Of a stretch of 64,000 nt of DNA, positions 27,163-36,073 are shown piece after piece (position 1 is the stretch's first letter; the number at the start of each line of letters is the position of its first letter). Location: assembly GCA_015295835.1 (NCBI GenBank), contig DVEG01000020.1, forward strand, positions 393,709-457,708, read 5' to 3'. The DNA is from Oscillatoriaceae cyanobacterium M7585_C2015_266 (GTDB lineage Bacteria; Cyanobacteriota; Cyanobacteriia; Cyanobacteriales; Oscillatoriaceae). The notes below the pieces were generated by a model. The model was given only the letters and a program-made list of their open reading frames with translations. It ran no database searches and was not told the DNA's origin. Both the position numbers and the translations under genes were made by a program.

Positions 27163-27936
27163 ATGCATTTAAGTTTTTTAGCTAATTTTAGTATAGTATT
27201 GGTGGTGGTGTTACTGCTGGCGTTTGCATTACTACAGTGGTTACACATTCCCACTGGGAATTTTCTCGATTGGGTAATCGGCGGGGCAAGTTTTTGGTGG
27301 CTAGTGGTGATAGTCACTGTGCCCTGGAATATATACTTTAAAGCAAAAGAAGTTTTGGCAGAAGCAGAGCAATCGGCAGAAAAAGGTATTCCATTTGACA
27401 ATAAACAGATAAAATATGTTAGAATGGTGGCTTCCCGCTCCCTCCTTATAGCATTAGCTCTACACGTTATTTCCGCTATTACTCTCTATGCTCTTGCAAG
27501 TGCTGGTATTAGTGCTATCGGTTATATTGGCTCCGCTGCTGCCCTCCTCCTCACCTTTCTACGCCCTGCCGTGCGAGCTTATGAATATTTAGCGGCGCGA
27601 TTGATGAGCATTCTCAAAGAAGTGAAATATCCTCGCGAAGATCTCGTCGAACTCCGTGAGAAGGTATCAGAACTTGAATTAAATGTCAAGATATTGCAAG
27701 AAAAATTAAATCCAGAGGAGCCGAATTCCTTGGTGTCTTCGCAAGAGCGCTGTTTAGAGGCGATACGTAGTGATTTAACCCATGTGGCGGCTTGTTTGGA
27801 AGATTTAAAAATTACTAATCAAGCGGAACACGAGCACCTTTCTAGAGAAGCTAAAAATGCGATCGCTCAACTTTCTGCCGACAGTGAATTTCTCAATCAC
27901 GTTCGCGAAATTATTCGCTTTTTCAAGACTGCCTGA
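27163..27936 (+). CDS. Four-helix membrane protein with C-terminal coiled coil
   Basis: I do not recognise a named family for this 257-residue protein. Helices appear near residues 8-28, 36-58, 89-113 and 116-135. A coiled-coil region follows, with heptad-like LVELREKVSELELNVKILQEKLN (about 165-190) and a second helical stretch to the end. The layout (membrane hairpins plus coiled coil) parallels, but does not match in sequence, the 45-50 kb paralogues. It stands alone between DUF4157-like and ribbon-helix-helix genes. Confidence 0.75.
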   Translation: MHLSFLANFSIVLVVVLLLAFALLQWLHIPTGNFLDWVIGGASFWWLVVIVTVPWNIYFKAKEVLAEAEQSAEKGIPFDNKQIKYVRMVASRSLLIALALHVISAITLYALASAGISAIGYIGSAAALLLTFLRPAVRAYEYLAARLMSILKEVKYPREDLVELREKVSELELNVKILQEKLNPEEPNSLVSSQERCLEAIRSDLTHVAACLEDLKITNQAEHEHLSREAKNAIAQLSADSEFLNHVREIIRFFKTA

Positions 27937-28123
27937 TTGCTAATACCCGAGCTTAGTCAAGGGCTTTCGTCTTACTCACCCAATTCTAGTCCTTTTTTTG
28001 GCCCAGTATTATTATGTAAAGAAATATTACAATATTGCCGTTAAAGCGGTATAGCATCTTGACAGATAGGGGAAGAGGTAGCTATCCTTAGTGCATACCC
28101 GGGTAAACAAATAAAACACTGAT

Positions 28124-28474
28124 ATGCAAGAAAAGCAAAAAGTAACATTATATCTACCACCGGAACTGCATCGAAAGCTGAAGATACGAGCGGCTATTGA
28201 TTCAGAGCCGATGTCTACCATAGCTGAAAAGGCAATAGTATTTTACTTAACCTATTCAGAGATAGTAGACGAAGTAGAATCAGCTTACGGGAAAACACAC
28301 CGAGTTTATAACTGTCCAGAATGTAACAGGTCGGTAGTTCTGAGAGAAGGAGAATTAGTAGCTCTGAGAAACCAACCGGGAGTTTTAACTCAGGAGGGTT
28401 TATCAGTAGAGAGAGTACCGACAATAACTTCAAGCCAGAATCAAGAAGGCGAAGAAGAATTAGTTCCCTGTTAA
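28124..28474 (+). CDS. Ribbon-helix-helix protein with zinc ribbon-like CxxC
   Basis: A 116-residue protein. The N-terminal KQKVTLYLPPELHRKLKIRAAIDSEPMSTIAEKAIVFYL (about residues 4-42) reads as a ribbon-helix-helix (MetJ/Arc-type) DNA-binding domain: a beta strand followed by two helices. The middle YNCPECNRSVVLREGE holds one CxxC, so a dimer could bind zinc. The tail is acidic. It precedes ycf46 by 99 bases in the same direction and may regulate the cluster. In Synechocystis a stress-responsive three-gene cluster around slr0374 (a Ycf46 homologue) also starts with a small protein; equivalence here is inferred. Confidence 0.78.
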   Translation: MQEKQKVTLYLPPELHRKLKIRAAIDSEPMSTIAEKAIVFYLTYSEIVDEVESAYGKTHRVYNCPECNRSVVLREGELVALRNQPGVLTQEGLSVERVPTITSSQNQEGEEELVPC

Positions 28475-28573
28475 AGCTTCGAGCTTCCTGAGGACTAGCG
28501 CGAGTTGTGCAAAGGCTCAACAGCGAGAGGTATCAAGAAGTAGCAATAAATTGCAACGTGCCTAAAAGGTCGA

Positions 28574-30088
28574 ATGGTGATGAAAGAAGAGCTCAATATA
28601 CTGATTCAAGCTCAATATCCATTAATATACCTCGTGACCTCCGAGGAAGAGCGGGCCGAGCAAGCAATTGCGACGATAGCTCAGAATAAGCCTCAGCACA
28701 GAGTCTTCGTTTGGACAGTCACTCACGGTATTGTAGAATACGGTCAACCAAGAAACACGACTCAGCACAATACTGTCTCTCCGGAAGCGGCAATAGAGTG
28801 GGTAATAAGGCAGAAAGAGCCAGGAATATATATATTTAAAGATTTACACCCTTTTATAGAAGCGCCGGTGACAACACGGTGGTTAAGAGATGCGATCGCC
28901 TCTTTCAAAGGAACGCAAAAAACGATCGTGCTTATGTCACCGGTACAGCAGATACCGATAGAATTAGAGAAAGAAGTAGTAGTAATAGATTTTCCGCTGC
29001 CGACGATGGCAGAACTTGATCGGGTGCTGACGCAACAACTAACAGAAATTCGCAATCGCAGAATTACAACTGAAGCGAGAGAGAAATTATTAAAAGCTGC
29101 GTTAGGATTAACGCGGGATGAAGCGGAGAAAGTATATAGAAAAGCTTATGTCACTGCCAATCGCTTGACAGAAGCGGAAGTAGATATTATACTATCAGAA
29201 AAGAAACAACTGATACGGAGGAATGGAATATTAGAATTTATAGAAGAAGATGAAACGATAGATTCAGTAGGGGGGTTAGAAGAGTTAAAAAGGTGGTTAA
29301 AACAACGTTCTAATGCCTTTACAGAAAGAGCCAGAGAATATGGCTTGCCCCAACCGAAAGGGATGTTAATATTAGGGGTACCGGGATGTGGGAAATCGTT
29401 AATAGCAAAAACGACGGCTCGCCTGTGGGGATTACCCCTATTGCGCCTAGATATGGGGCGGGTATATGATGGGTCGATGGTAGGGCGATCGGAAGCAAAC
29501 CTACGCAATGCACTGAAAACAGCAGAATCAATATCGCCAGTAGTATTATTTATCGATGAATTAGATAAAGCATTTGCTGGGAGTGCAGGTTCGGCTGATT
29601 CAGATGGCGGGACATCGAGTAGAATATTTGGTTCCTTCCTGACCTGGATGCAGGAAAAAACATCCCCGGTGTTTGTGATGGCGACTGCTAACAGAGTAGA
29701 AAGATTGCCAGGGGAGTTTCTGAGAAAGGGACGTTTTGATGAAATATTTTTTGTAGATTTGCCAACAAAAGAGGAACGAAAAGAGATTTTTAATATACAT
29801 TTAAGGAAGCGACGTCGAGAAATTACAAGATTTGATTTAGAACAACTAGCTAATATATCAGAAGGGTTTTCAGGTGCAGAAATAGAGCAGGCGATAATTG
29901 CTGCAATGTATGACGCCTTTGCTCAAGACAGAGAATTTACGCAGCTGGACATAATTGCCGCAATCAAGTCAACCTTGCCGCTGTCGAAGACGATGACAGA
30001 ACAGGTAACGGCCTTGCGAGATTGGGCCAGACAGCGGGCGCGACCGGCTGCCTCCGTAGTCGCCGAATACCAGCGACTGGAGTTTTAA
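28574..30088 (+). CDS. ycf46: AAA ATPase Ycf46
   Basis: The 504-residue protein has an N-terminal non-catalytic domain of about 200 residues and a C-terminal AAA module. Walker A is GVPGCGKSLIAKTTARLWG (about 269-287), Walker B is VVLFIDELDKAFAG (about 324-337), and the arginine-finger region is FLRKGRFDEIFFVDLPTKEER. This is Ycf46, conserved in cyanobacteria and red-algal plastids and linked to photosynthesis and inorganic carbon use in Synechocystis. It is flanked by the RHH protein and ycf35. The start is ATG at 28574 (MVMKEEL). Confidence 0.93.
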   Translation: MVMKEELNILIQAQYPLIYLVTSEEERAEQAIATIAQNKPQHRVFVWTVTHGIVEYGQPRNTTQHNTVSPEAAIEWVIRQKEPGIYIFKDLHPFIEAPVTTRWLRDAIASFKGTQKTIVLMSPVQQIPIELEKEVVVIDFPLPTMAELDRVLTQQLTEIRNRRITTEAREKLLKAALGLTRDEAEKVYRKAYVTANRLTEAEVDIILSEKKQLIRRNGILEFIEEDETIDSVGGLEELKRWLKQRSNAFTERAREYGLPQPKGMLILGVPGCGKSLIAKTTARLWGLPLLRLDMGRVYDGSMVGRSEANLRNALKTAESISPVVLFIDELDKAFAGSAGSADSDGGTSSRIFGSFLTWMQEKTSPVFVMATANRVERLPGEFLRKGRFDEIFFVDLPTKEERKEIFNIHLRKRRREITRFDLEQLANISEGFSGAEIEQAIIAAMYDAFAQDREFTQLDIIAAIKSTLPLSKTMTEQVTALRDWARQRARPAASVVAEYQRLEF

Positions 30089-30238
30089 AAGCTTTCTCCT
30101 GCTCCCAACAGGAGGAAAGGCTAGCAAAGAAAAATTGCTAGCAGTTGAGATAAAAAGCCGTTAAATGTGCAATAGCCATATACGGCTTAAATTCAAGCCA
30201 ACGTTGTCGATCTATATACCTATTAGGAGGAAACCCAA
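30089..30238 (+). promoter_or_regulatory. Structured leader between ycf46 and ycf35
   Basis: Three stem-forming elements lie in 150 bases: TTTCTCCTG with CAGGAGGAAA (near 30092-30118); GCTAGCAA (30120-30127) with TTGCTAGC (30135-30142), 8 bp and perfect; and AAGCCGT with ACGGCTT (near 30155-30188). A strong AGGAGG site precedes the ycf35 ATG. The first two could end ycf46 transcripts, and the last two could control ycf35. Confidence 0.5.
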
Positions 30239-30592
30239 ATGTCTCACTTTAGCACTCTCCGCACCAAAATCACCGATGCCGAAATCCTGAAGGCTTCTCT
30301 CCGCGATCTGGGAATCACTGTCAAGACAAATGCAGATGTTCGCGGCTACAATGGCCAACGGGTCCGTGCTGACATTGTGGCGGTTTTGGAAGGAGAATAT
30401 GATTTGGGCTGGTCTCGCAACGCCGACGGTTCGTTCGATTTAATCGCTGACTTGTGGGGTGTTGCTAAGAAGCACAATCAAACCGAACTGATTAATTCCA
30501 TCAATCAAAAATATGCGGTGAACAAGACTTTGGCTGAAGTGCGCCGCCCCGGTTTACAAAACGCTAATGTAAAGCTGGTTGTGCAAAAGTAA
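30239..30592 (+). CDS. ycf35: Ycf35 / DUF1257 protein
   Basis: The 117-residue soluble protein MSHFSTLRTKITDAEILKASLRDLGITVKTNADVRGYNGQRVRADIVAVLEG is a clear DUF1257 (Ycf35) member, found in cyanobacteria and some plastids. No enzymatic function is established. The ribosome-binding site TAGGAGGAAACCCAA is excellent, implying high translation. It follows ycf46 by 150 bases with hairpins between, and is closed by a strong terminator at 30628-30649. Confidence 0.95.
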   Translation: MSHFSTLRTKITDAEILKASLRDLGITVKTNADVRGYNGQRVRADIVAVLEGEYDLGWSRNADGSFDLIADLWGVAKKHNQTELINSINQKYAVNKTLAEVRRPGLQNANVKLVVQK

Positions 30593-30627
30593 TTTTGCTG
30601 GCGCGTTCCCAAGCTCGCGGGTTAACC

Positions 30628-30649
30628 AACGGGTTGACCCGTTTTTTTT
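30628..30649 (+). terminator. Rho-independent terminator after ycf35
   Basis: AACGGG and CCCGTT pair around a TTGA loop, immediately followed by a run of T residues (30644-30649). It lies 36 bases past the ycf35 stop and faces the fructokinase gene end. Confidence 0.88.
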
Positions 30650-30657
30650 AGTTTTTT

Positions 30658-31656
30658 TTAAGAAATTTGTTGTAAGTATAAAAACGCATCAACTTCTGCC
30701 GCTGTGGGTTGTGCTGCGATCGCTCCAGGCTTAGTTGTCGTCAGCGCTCCCACTGCATTTGCATATTGGATTATTTGTTTAGCTATTTCTGGTTGTTGGA
30801 GATTTTTGATTCCCTGCTGACAAACCTGATGGATGAAACCAGCCACAAAGCTATCTCCTGCACCGGTAGTGTCTTCTACATCTACAGAGAAGGCGCTGAC
30901 ATGCCCTTCATTTTCTCCTAAGCAGTAACGACAACCACCTGCACCTGCAGTTACCAATACGCCCTCTGAGTGGCCCAATTTAGCGGCGATCGCTCCAGGA
31001 TCTTTTGTATCGAATAGCCATTCAGCTTCTTCCTCGGAGAGTTTCACGAAATCTGCGTGTTTGAGCAAATCGCAGATTCGTTCTGGAGCCTCATCTGGTT
31101 GTGGCCAAAATACAGGTCGCCAGTTGACATCTATTAAAATTTTTACATAGTGCTGCTCTGCCAGGTGCAACGCCCGTGCGAGCGCTTCTCTAGTATCAGG
31201 ATAAGCCAATCCCAGGGTGCCCAATACTAGAAACTCTGCATGTTCCAGTAATTCTACAGGTAAAGCGCTGCTTTTTAGAAAAGCATCAGCAAAATCCGTT
31301 GTTTTTAATTCCCCAAAACCGGCAAAAGTGCGCTCCCCGGAGAGAGAGCGCAGTACATACACTTTTCGTGTTGGAGCCGTGGGATGACGTTGTACACCTG
31401 TAACGTCTACCCCCACATCTTGTAATAATTTTAGCAATTCTTCCCCAGCCTCATCTTGCCCAACACAGCCAATAAAGCCTGCTTTTGTCCCCAACTTAGT
31501 CAGAGCACAAGCTACATTTGCAGGCGCGCCTCCAGGGTAAAGAGTCCAAGATTCTACTTCTGCAAAGGTTTTCCCGACTTGATCTGCTAGACAGTCTAAT
31601 AGGATTTCACCGAGGCAGAGAACGCGAGGGTGCGTCACGGCTAAATTCCTCGTCAA
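30658..31656 (-). CDS. Fructokinase / PfkB-family carbohydrate kinase
   Basis: The 332-residue protein has the PfkB fold: CLGEILLDCLAD at the N-terminus, YPGGAPANVACALTKLGTKAGFIGCVGQDEAG (about 41-72, signature 1), and the catalytic VEDTTGAGDSFVAGFIHQ (about 264-281). PGGAPANVA and the TFAGFGELKTTDF segment favour fructokinase over ribokinase. It would phosphorylate fructose from sucrose turnover. It is a single gene following prfB on the same strand, separated by a terminator. Sugar specificity is inferred from motif similarity. Confidence 0.87.
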   Translation of the reverse strand: MTRNLAVTHPRVLCLGEILLDCLADQVGKTFAEVESWTLYPGGAPANVACALTKLGTKAGFIGCVGQDEAGEELLKLLQDVGVDVTGVQRHPTAPTRKVYVLRSLSGERTFAGFGELKTTDFADAFLKSSALPVELLEHAEFLVLGTLGLAYPDTREALARALHLAEQHYVKILIDVNWRPVFWPQPDEAPERICDLLKHADFVKLSEEEAEWLFDTKDPGAIAAKLGHSEGVLVTAGAGGCRYCLGENEGHVSAFSVDVEDTTGAGDSFVAGFIHQVCQQGIKNLQQPEIAKQIIQYANAVGALTTTKPGAIAAQPTAAEVDAFLYLQQIS

Positions 31657-31683
31657 ACGTTTGCAGACACCTTATAACGATAA

Positions 31684-31705
31684 AACCCTCTTCGTCAAGA
31701 GGGTT
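31684..31705 (-). terminator. Terminator between prfB and the fructokinase gene
   Basis: Perfect 9-bp arms AACCCTCTT and AAGAGGGTT enclose CGTC. Read on the minus strand, it follows the prfB stop by about 30 bases and is followed by TTTT. Confidence 0.75.
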
Positions 31706-31735
31706 ACGTTGTTTTTAATTCGGCTGGTTGGCATT

Positions 31736-32858
31736 TTATGCCGATTTACTTTCAGCTAGTTGATTTTCCTGACGCAGGTATGCTTCAATGAAAGGATCGA
31801 TTTCTCCATTCATTACATCTGCGATCGCTGTCGTTTCTACTCCTGTTCGCAAGTCTTTCACAAGTTGGTAAGGATGAAAAACGTAGTTGCGAATCTGGTT
31901 GCCCCACGCCGCTTCCACCATTTCTCCTCGAATCTCAGCTATTTCTTTAGCACGTTGTTCTTGAGCAATTACCAGCAATTTTGCTTTTAGAATTGCCAGA
32001 GCTTTTTCTTTATTTTGCAATTGGGAGCGCTCTTCTGTACAGCGTACGGATATCCCCGTTGGAATGTGGACGATCCGCACAGCCGTTTCCACTTTATTAA
32101 CATTTTGCCCCCCTTTACCACCTGCGCGGGAGGTAGTAATTTCCAAATCTTTTTCGGGAATCTCCAGTTGCACTGAGGTATCCAGCAGTGGCATTACTTC
32201 CACCCCGGCAAAACTTGTTTGCCGTTTACCGTTGGCATTAAATGGCGATATTCTCACCAGTCGGTGTGTACCTTTTTCTGCCTTCAGGTAACCATAGGCA
32301 AAGCGCCCGTTAAATTCTAGAGTCGCAGATTTGATGCCTGCTTCATCCCCTTCCGAAAGCTCAGTCAGGTGTACTTTGTAGCCATGGTTTTCGCCCCAAC
32401 GGGTATACATTCGCAGTAACATTTCTGCCCAATCTTGAGCATCTGTACCCCCTGCCCCCGCATTGATTGTTAGCACTGCATCATTGCTATCATATGGTCC
32501 TGAGAGCAGTTGTTGTAGTTCCCACGCTTGTAATTCGCGGTTGAGTTTGGCAATATTGCTCTCAGCTTCTGCTAGTAGAGCAGTATCTGTTTCTATTTCT
32601 AGCAGTTCTAAAATTGCTTTAGTGTCTTCTAGGCTGCTTTGCCACTGTTGGAATTGATGTAAGTGAGATTTGAGTTCGTCAAGTTGTTGCAGTGTTTTTT
32701 GGGCAGTAGTTTGGTTTTCCCAGAAGTTTGGCTGTGCTGCTAATTGCTCTAGATCTTGTATTTTTGCTGTTAGAGCGGGTATGTCAAAGATAGTCCTGGG
32801 TTATACCCAGGCGATGCGACAAGCTTTCGATTTCTCTTTTGATGTCTTGAACTTCCAT
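31736..32858 (-). CDS. prfB: Peptide chain release factor 2 with programmed +1 frameshift
   Basis: Recognises UGA and UAA codons and triggers peptide release. Translation starts at ATG 32858 (MEVQDIKREIESLSHRLGITQDYL, 24 codons), meets an in-frame TGA at 32786-32784, and must shift +1 at CTT-TGA-C to read GAC ATA CCC onward to 31736, giving about 373 residues. The second part holds the GAGGKGGQNVNKVETAV catalytic GGQ loop and the SPF codon-recognition tripeptide (RLVRISPFNANGKRQTSF). The site TAT CTT TGA C is identical to the classical bacterial autoregulatory site. A CDS starting at 32476 would lose the N-terminal domain. Confidence 0.95.
32784..32811 (-). promoter_or_regulatory. Autoregulatory frameshift element of prfB
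   Basis: The slippery CTT (32789-32787) and TGA (32786-32784) are followed by C. An AGGA Shine-Dalgarno-like run lies four bases before CTT. A perfect 7-bp palindrome, CCTGGGT and ACCCAGG with loop TAT (32795-32811), overlaps that run. Such a stem immediately 5' of the site is not part of the standard E. coli element. Confidence 0.85.
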
Positions 32859-33087
32859 TGCGATCGCTTTCTACTTTACTATCTACTAGCTTACTTCCTT
32901 TATCTTATACTTTTTATTTACACTTAAAACATCATCCCTTCACTCTACCATAACCAAACATTCCTTGTCAATCCCCCTCTTTCTTTCTCTAATAGATTTT
33001 TCCCTGCGAGCGCTTCCTACATTTTATTAAACGCAGGCGATTATACCAAATCAAAATAGCCTTTGTCAATACCCTATTCTAAATTAG

Positions 33088-33116
33088 AAAAAAAGGGGTA
33101 CAATCAAAAGTACCCC
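33088..33116 (-). terminator. Rho-independent terminator of the Bax-inhibitor-1 gene
   Basis: On the minus strand GGGGTAC (33116-33110) pairs with GTACCCC (33101-33095) around TTTTGATT, followed by a seven-base T-run (33094-33088). It is 17 bases past the stop at 33133. Confidence 0.9.
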
Positions 33117-33132
33117 CAGAAACATTTAAAGA

Positions 33133-33861
33133 TCAATCGCGGCGATTTAGAGCAATCAACAAGCGCAGGATAAAAATGAACAAATTGATATAAGTTAAGT
33201 ACATAGAAAGAGCTGCGCTGAGATACTGTTGATCACGATAAGTGCGGGGGAGAACGAAGAAATCAACAACAGCCGCACCGACGAACAGAAAAACCCCTAT
33301 ACCGGAAATTGCAATTTCCAGCCAAGTAGGCGTATAGATTCCAAAAAAAGAAAATAGAAGTTGACCTAGCAAAACCACCAGTAGAGCAATCAACCCTAGT
33401 TGTATGGTTTTAGATAGAGCCAAACCATCATTTTCAGACAAATTAGAGCCAATTTGTCTTGCCGCAATAAAAGTGACACCACATCCCAAAGCAGCAAACC
33501 CAATTCCAGAAAGTCCAACACCCGGAGTTCGTAGGGCCACAAACACTAAGCCGCTGAGAGTATAACCAGACAGCAAACTATAAGTTGCTAGCAAGGGCAG
33601 GGCAACACTATTGTTAGCTCTTTCAGCGACGCTACGGGCGATAAAAAATAAAATCAGCTCCAGCACCAAGGCGGCAAAGAAAGAGGGCATGAATAGGGAA
33701 GGGTTAGCACTGATAATTCTCAAACCACCATAGGTGCCCAAAGCGGTTAAAATTAGTCCCCCTCCTAAATAAGGTAGGGCATTAGCAATGACATTTGGAC
33801 CAATTAGCGGGTAAGCCCTTGCTTCCCGCATGGCTTCGCGAAAATTACTGGTATTGCTCAT
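33133..33861 (-). CDS. Bax inhibitor-1 family membrane protein
   Basis: The 242-residue product has seven hydrophobic segments and the family's usual order. The N-terminal SNTSNFREAMREARAYPL is soluble. TM1 begins near 27, with the others at about 55, 83, 106, 148, 175 and 215. The short tail ends in RRD. The family forms calcium-permeable channels or stress-related pores in bacteria (YetJ) and eukaryotes. The conserved di-aspartate pair is not obvious here. Transcribed alone, it has a strong terminator and lies 320 bases from sigF. Confidence 0.85.
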   Translation of the reverse strand: MSNTSNFREAMREARAYPLIGPNVIANALPYLGGGLILTALGTYGGLRIISANPSLFMPSFFAALVLELILFFIARSVAERANNSVALPLLATYSLLSGYTLSGLVFVALRTPGVGLSGIGFAALGCGVTFIAARQIGSNLSENDGLALSKTIQLGLIALLVVLLGQLLFSFFGIYTPTWLEIAISGIGVFLFVGAAVVDFFVLPRTYRDQQYLSAALSMYLTYINLFIFILRLLIALNRRD

Positions 33862-34181
33862 AAAGGTTGCTCCGACACATCTGACTTGCAGGAATAGTTA
33901 TGTTTATTTTTACCGAGATAGCCTACAAGTGTCTGCCGGCAGGAACAGGTGAGCAGGGGGTAATTTCTTAAGAAAAGATAAAAAAAATTACGAGTAGGGG
34001 GGAGAAATTTGCGTGATTATACAGAGATGGAGTACAGGAAGTGATCGCAATTCCGTAAAAAGACGATAGTTAGTGATTGGAAGTTGAAGCAAAAATAAAA
34101 TTAGATTTGATTTGCTCAAAACTCCTTTAGGGTGCATTCTCTCCGATTGATCACAAGCCCACAGTTGAGAATTTTCTAAAG
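33862..34181. other. Intergenic region upstream of sigF
   Basis: The 320-base gap between the divergent Bax-inhibitor-1 and sigF genes has no open frame worth calling. A purine-rich tract (AGTAGGGGGGAGAAAT near 33995) and AT-rich 34060-34120 would suit promoters, but no unambiguous box pair was found. No operator repeats were seen. Confidence 0.5.
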
Positions 34182-34952
34182 ATGGCTACTCAATCCTCTG
34201 TACGTTCCCGTGGCATGGAACTGTTAATTTCTTATCACCAAAATCGCTCTGTGCAAATCCGCAATCAACTCGTGCGCTTAAACGCAGGCTTGGTGCGCAA
34301 AATTGCTCATCGCGTCAGCCATCATTGTTCTGAACCCTACGAAGATCTAGAGCAAATCGGTTATCTGGGCTTGATTCGGGCGATCGAGCGCTTCGATCCC
34401 ACCCAAGGATGCGCCTTCAGTTCCTTTGCCGTTCCCTATATTCGCGGCGAGATGCTACACTTTTTGCGCGATAAAGGCAGTACAATAAGAATCCCACGCC
34501 GCTGGCAAGAGTTACAGCGGGAAGGGCAAAAAGTGAAAGAAGAATTAACCGCCAACCTCGGCTATTCACCAAGCGATACAGAAATTGCTCGCCAACTCGG
34601 CATTTCTGTTGATGAATGGCGGGAGAGCCAGTTAGCAACTCAAAATTGCACGCCATTAAGTCTAGATGCCACAGTAGGGCAACAAGTTGACGTACCGATG
34701 ACTTTGGGCGACACCCTGCTCGACACTCACTATCAAACCCTCCAAAATGCCGAAGAAGAGCGCCAGCAATTACAAGGAGCCCTTAGCCAACTGGAAGAAA
34801 AAACCCGCAAAGTCATTGAATTCGTGTTTTTGAATGACATCCCCCGCAAGGAAGTCGCTAAACAAATAGGCGTCAGCCCAATGACAGTAACTCGGTGGAT
34901 TCAAAAAGGCATTTCTCAATTAGTATCCCTCTTACGCCCACAGGTTGTCTGA
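34182..34952 (+). CDS. sigF: Group 3 RNA polymerase sigma factor SigF
   Basis: A 256-residue sigma-70-family factor of the SigB/F/G type. Region 2 contains YEDLEQIGYLGLIRAIERFDPTQGCAFSSFAVPYIRGEMLHFLRD (about 66-110). Region 3 is around PRRWQELQREGQKVKEELTANLGYSPSDTEIARQLG, and region 4 is RKVIEFVFLNDIPRKEVAKQIGVSPMTVTRWIQKGISQL (about 210-248). In cyanobacteria SigF controls motility, pilus and salt/light-stress genes. No anti-sigma or anti-anti-sigma gene is adjacent. It is convergent with lgt. Confidence 0.94.
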   Translation: MATQSSVRSRGMELLISYHQNRSVQIRNQLVRLNAGLVRKIAHRVSHHCSEPYEDLEQIGYLGLIRAIERFDPTQGCAFSSFAVPYIRGEMLHFLRDKGSTIRIPRRWQELQREGQKVKEELTANLGYSPSDTEIARQLGISVDEWRESQLATQNCTPLSLDATVGQQVDVPMTLGDTLLDTHYQTLQNAEEERQQLQGALSQLEEKTRKVIEFVFLNDIPRKEVAKQIGVSPMTVTRWIQKGISQLVSLLRPQVV

Positions 34953-34975
34953 ATTGAGCCAACAAAAAACAGCAA

Positions 34976-35869
34976 CTAGGGAAAATTTTCGGGAGGGGAT
35001 TTGGATTCCTCGCAGTCAGACTGCCACTGCTGACGCTCAAAAGAGATGACATCGGGCAAGCGTCGATGAAAAAGATAAAGCCACGCTAAACCCGCTAACC
35101 CTAAAATAATACCAGCTAAACTGACTATCTGGGCAATGCGTAGGGAGCCTAACATTAGGCTGTCAGTTCTCAATCCTTCTATCCACAATCTGCCAGAGCT
35201 GTAAGCTACCATGTAGGTTAAAAATAATGTGCCTGCTTTTAGGCGCAGTTTCCCTTTCAAGTCACGAAAAAATAAGGTTATCAGCAACCCAAATACCGCT
35301 AGGTTCCACAGGGATTCGTATAGAAAGGTAGGGTGAAAGTATTCAAAGTTTTCGTAGCCTTGGGGACGCATGTTTTTGGGAATAAATAATTTCCAGGGTA
35401 GATTCGTCGGTGCGCCAAAGGCTTCTGAATTGAAAAAATTTCCCCAACGCCCAATGGCTTGCCCTAAAATAAGTGAGGGAGCAACTAAGTCTGCTAATTG
35501 CCAGAAGGAAGTTTTTTGCAGGCGGGCAAAAATTAATGTTGCCGCAATGCCGCCTAAGATAGCCCCGTGGATGGCGATGCCGCCTTTCCAAATTGCTATG
35601 ATATCGGCTGGGTTTTGGGCATATTGGGGCCATTGAAACAAAACGTAGTAAATACGGGCGCCGGGAATTGCTGCTAAAATTAGCCAAATGGCAAGATCGC
35701 TGATTATTTCTGGGTTGAGGTGGCGGCGTTTGGCTAGGTACTGAGAAAGAATGACGCCAATCACAACCGCTGAAGCGATTAACAACCCGTACCAGCGTAC
35801 TGTGAGCGGTCCTAGTTGAAAGATAATTGGACCAGGGGATGTGAATTGAAAGGCTAAGATTTTGCTCAT
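34976..35869 (-). CDS. lgt: Prolipoprotein diacylglyceryl transferase
   Basis: Transfers diacylglycerol from phosphatidylglycerol to the lipobox cysteine of prolipoproteins. The 297-residue membrane protein has seven helices and the signature [25 protein letters not shown] (about residues 145-170). [15 protein letters not shown] and [15 protein letters not shown] follow. The essential histidine and arginine-glycine motif are visible. Its substrate may include the lipoprotein encoded at 53326. Convergent with sigF, with 23 bases between. Confidence 0.96.
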   Translation of the reverse strand: MSKILAFQFTSPGPIIFQLGPLTVRWYGLLIASAVVIGVILSQYLAKRRHLNPEIISDLAIWLILAAIPGARIYYVLFQWPQYAQNPADIIAIWKGGIAIHGAILGGIAATLIFARLQKTSFWQLADLVAPSLILGQAIGRWGNFFNSEAFGAPTNLPWKLFIPKNMRPQGYENFEYFHPTFLYESLWNLAVFGLLITLFFRDLKGKLRLKAGTLFLTYMVAYSSGRLWIEGLRTDSLMLGSLRIAQIVSLAGIILGLAGLAWLYLFHRRLPDVISFERQQWQSDCEESKSPPENFP

Positions 35870-36073
35870 GTTTGTTTTGTGATAAAAGATGTAAGGCGAT
35901 CGCTACTGATGCTTGATTAAATCTTTACAAAAATTTCTGAAAAATTAACGTCTACTTTAATATGAAATATTGAAATTAGTTATAAACTTCTTGGTAAGAA
36001 TAATAAAATAATTTTTTGGGTGCGTTCGCCCGTAGTAAAAGCTAAATTATAAATAGCTTAGGAGAGAGTAAAA

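Noticed and set aside
32476-32858. prfB as a broken gene with an in-frame stop
   Set aside because: The stop is part of the conserved RF2 frameshift site (CTT TGA C); reading in +1 restores the family sequence without loss.
33099-33112. GTAC-N8-GTAC as a possible NtcA site (GTA-N8-TAC)
   Set aside because: The half-sites are ten bases apart, not eight, and the sequence is the stem of the Bax-inhibitor terminator rather than a promoter.
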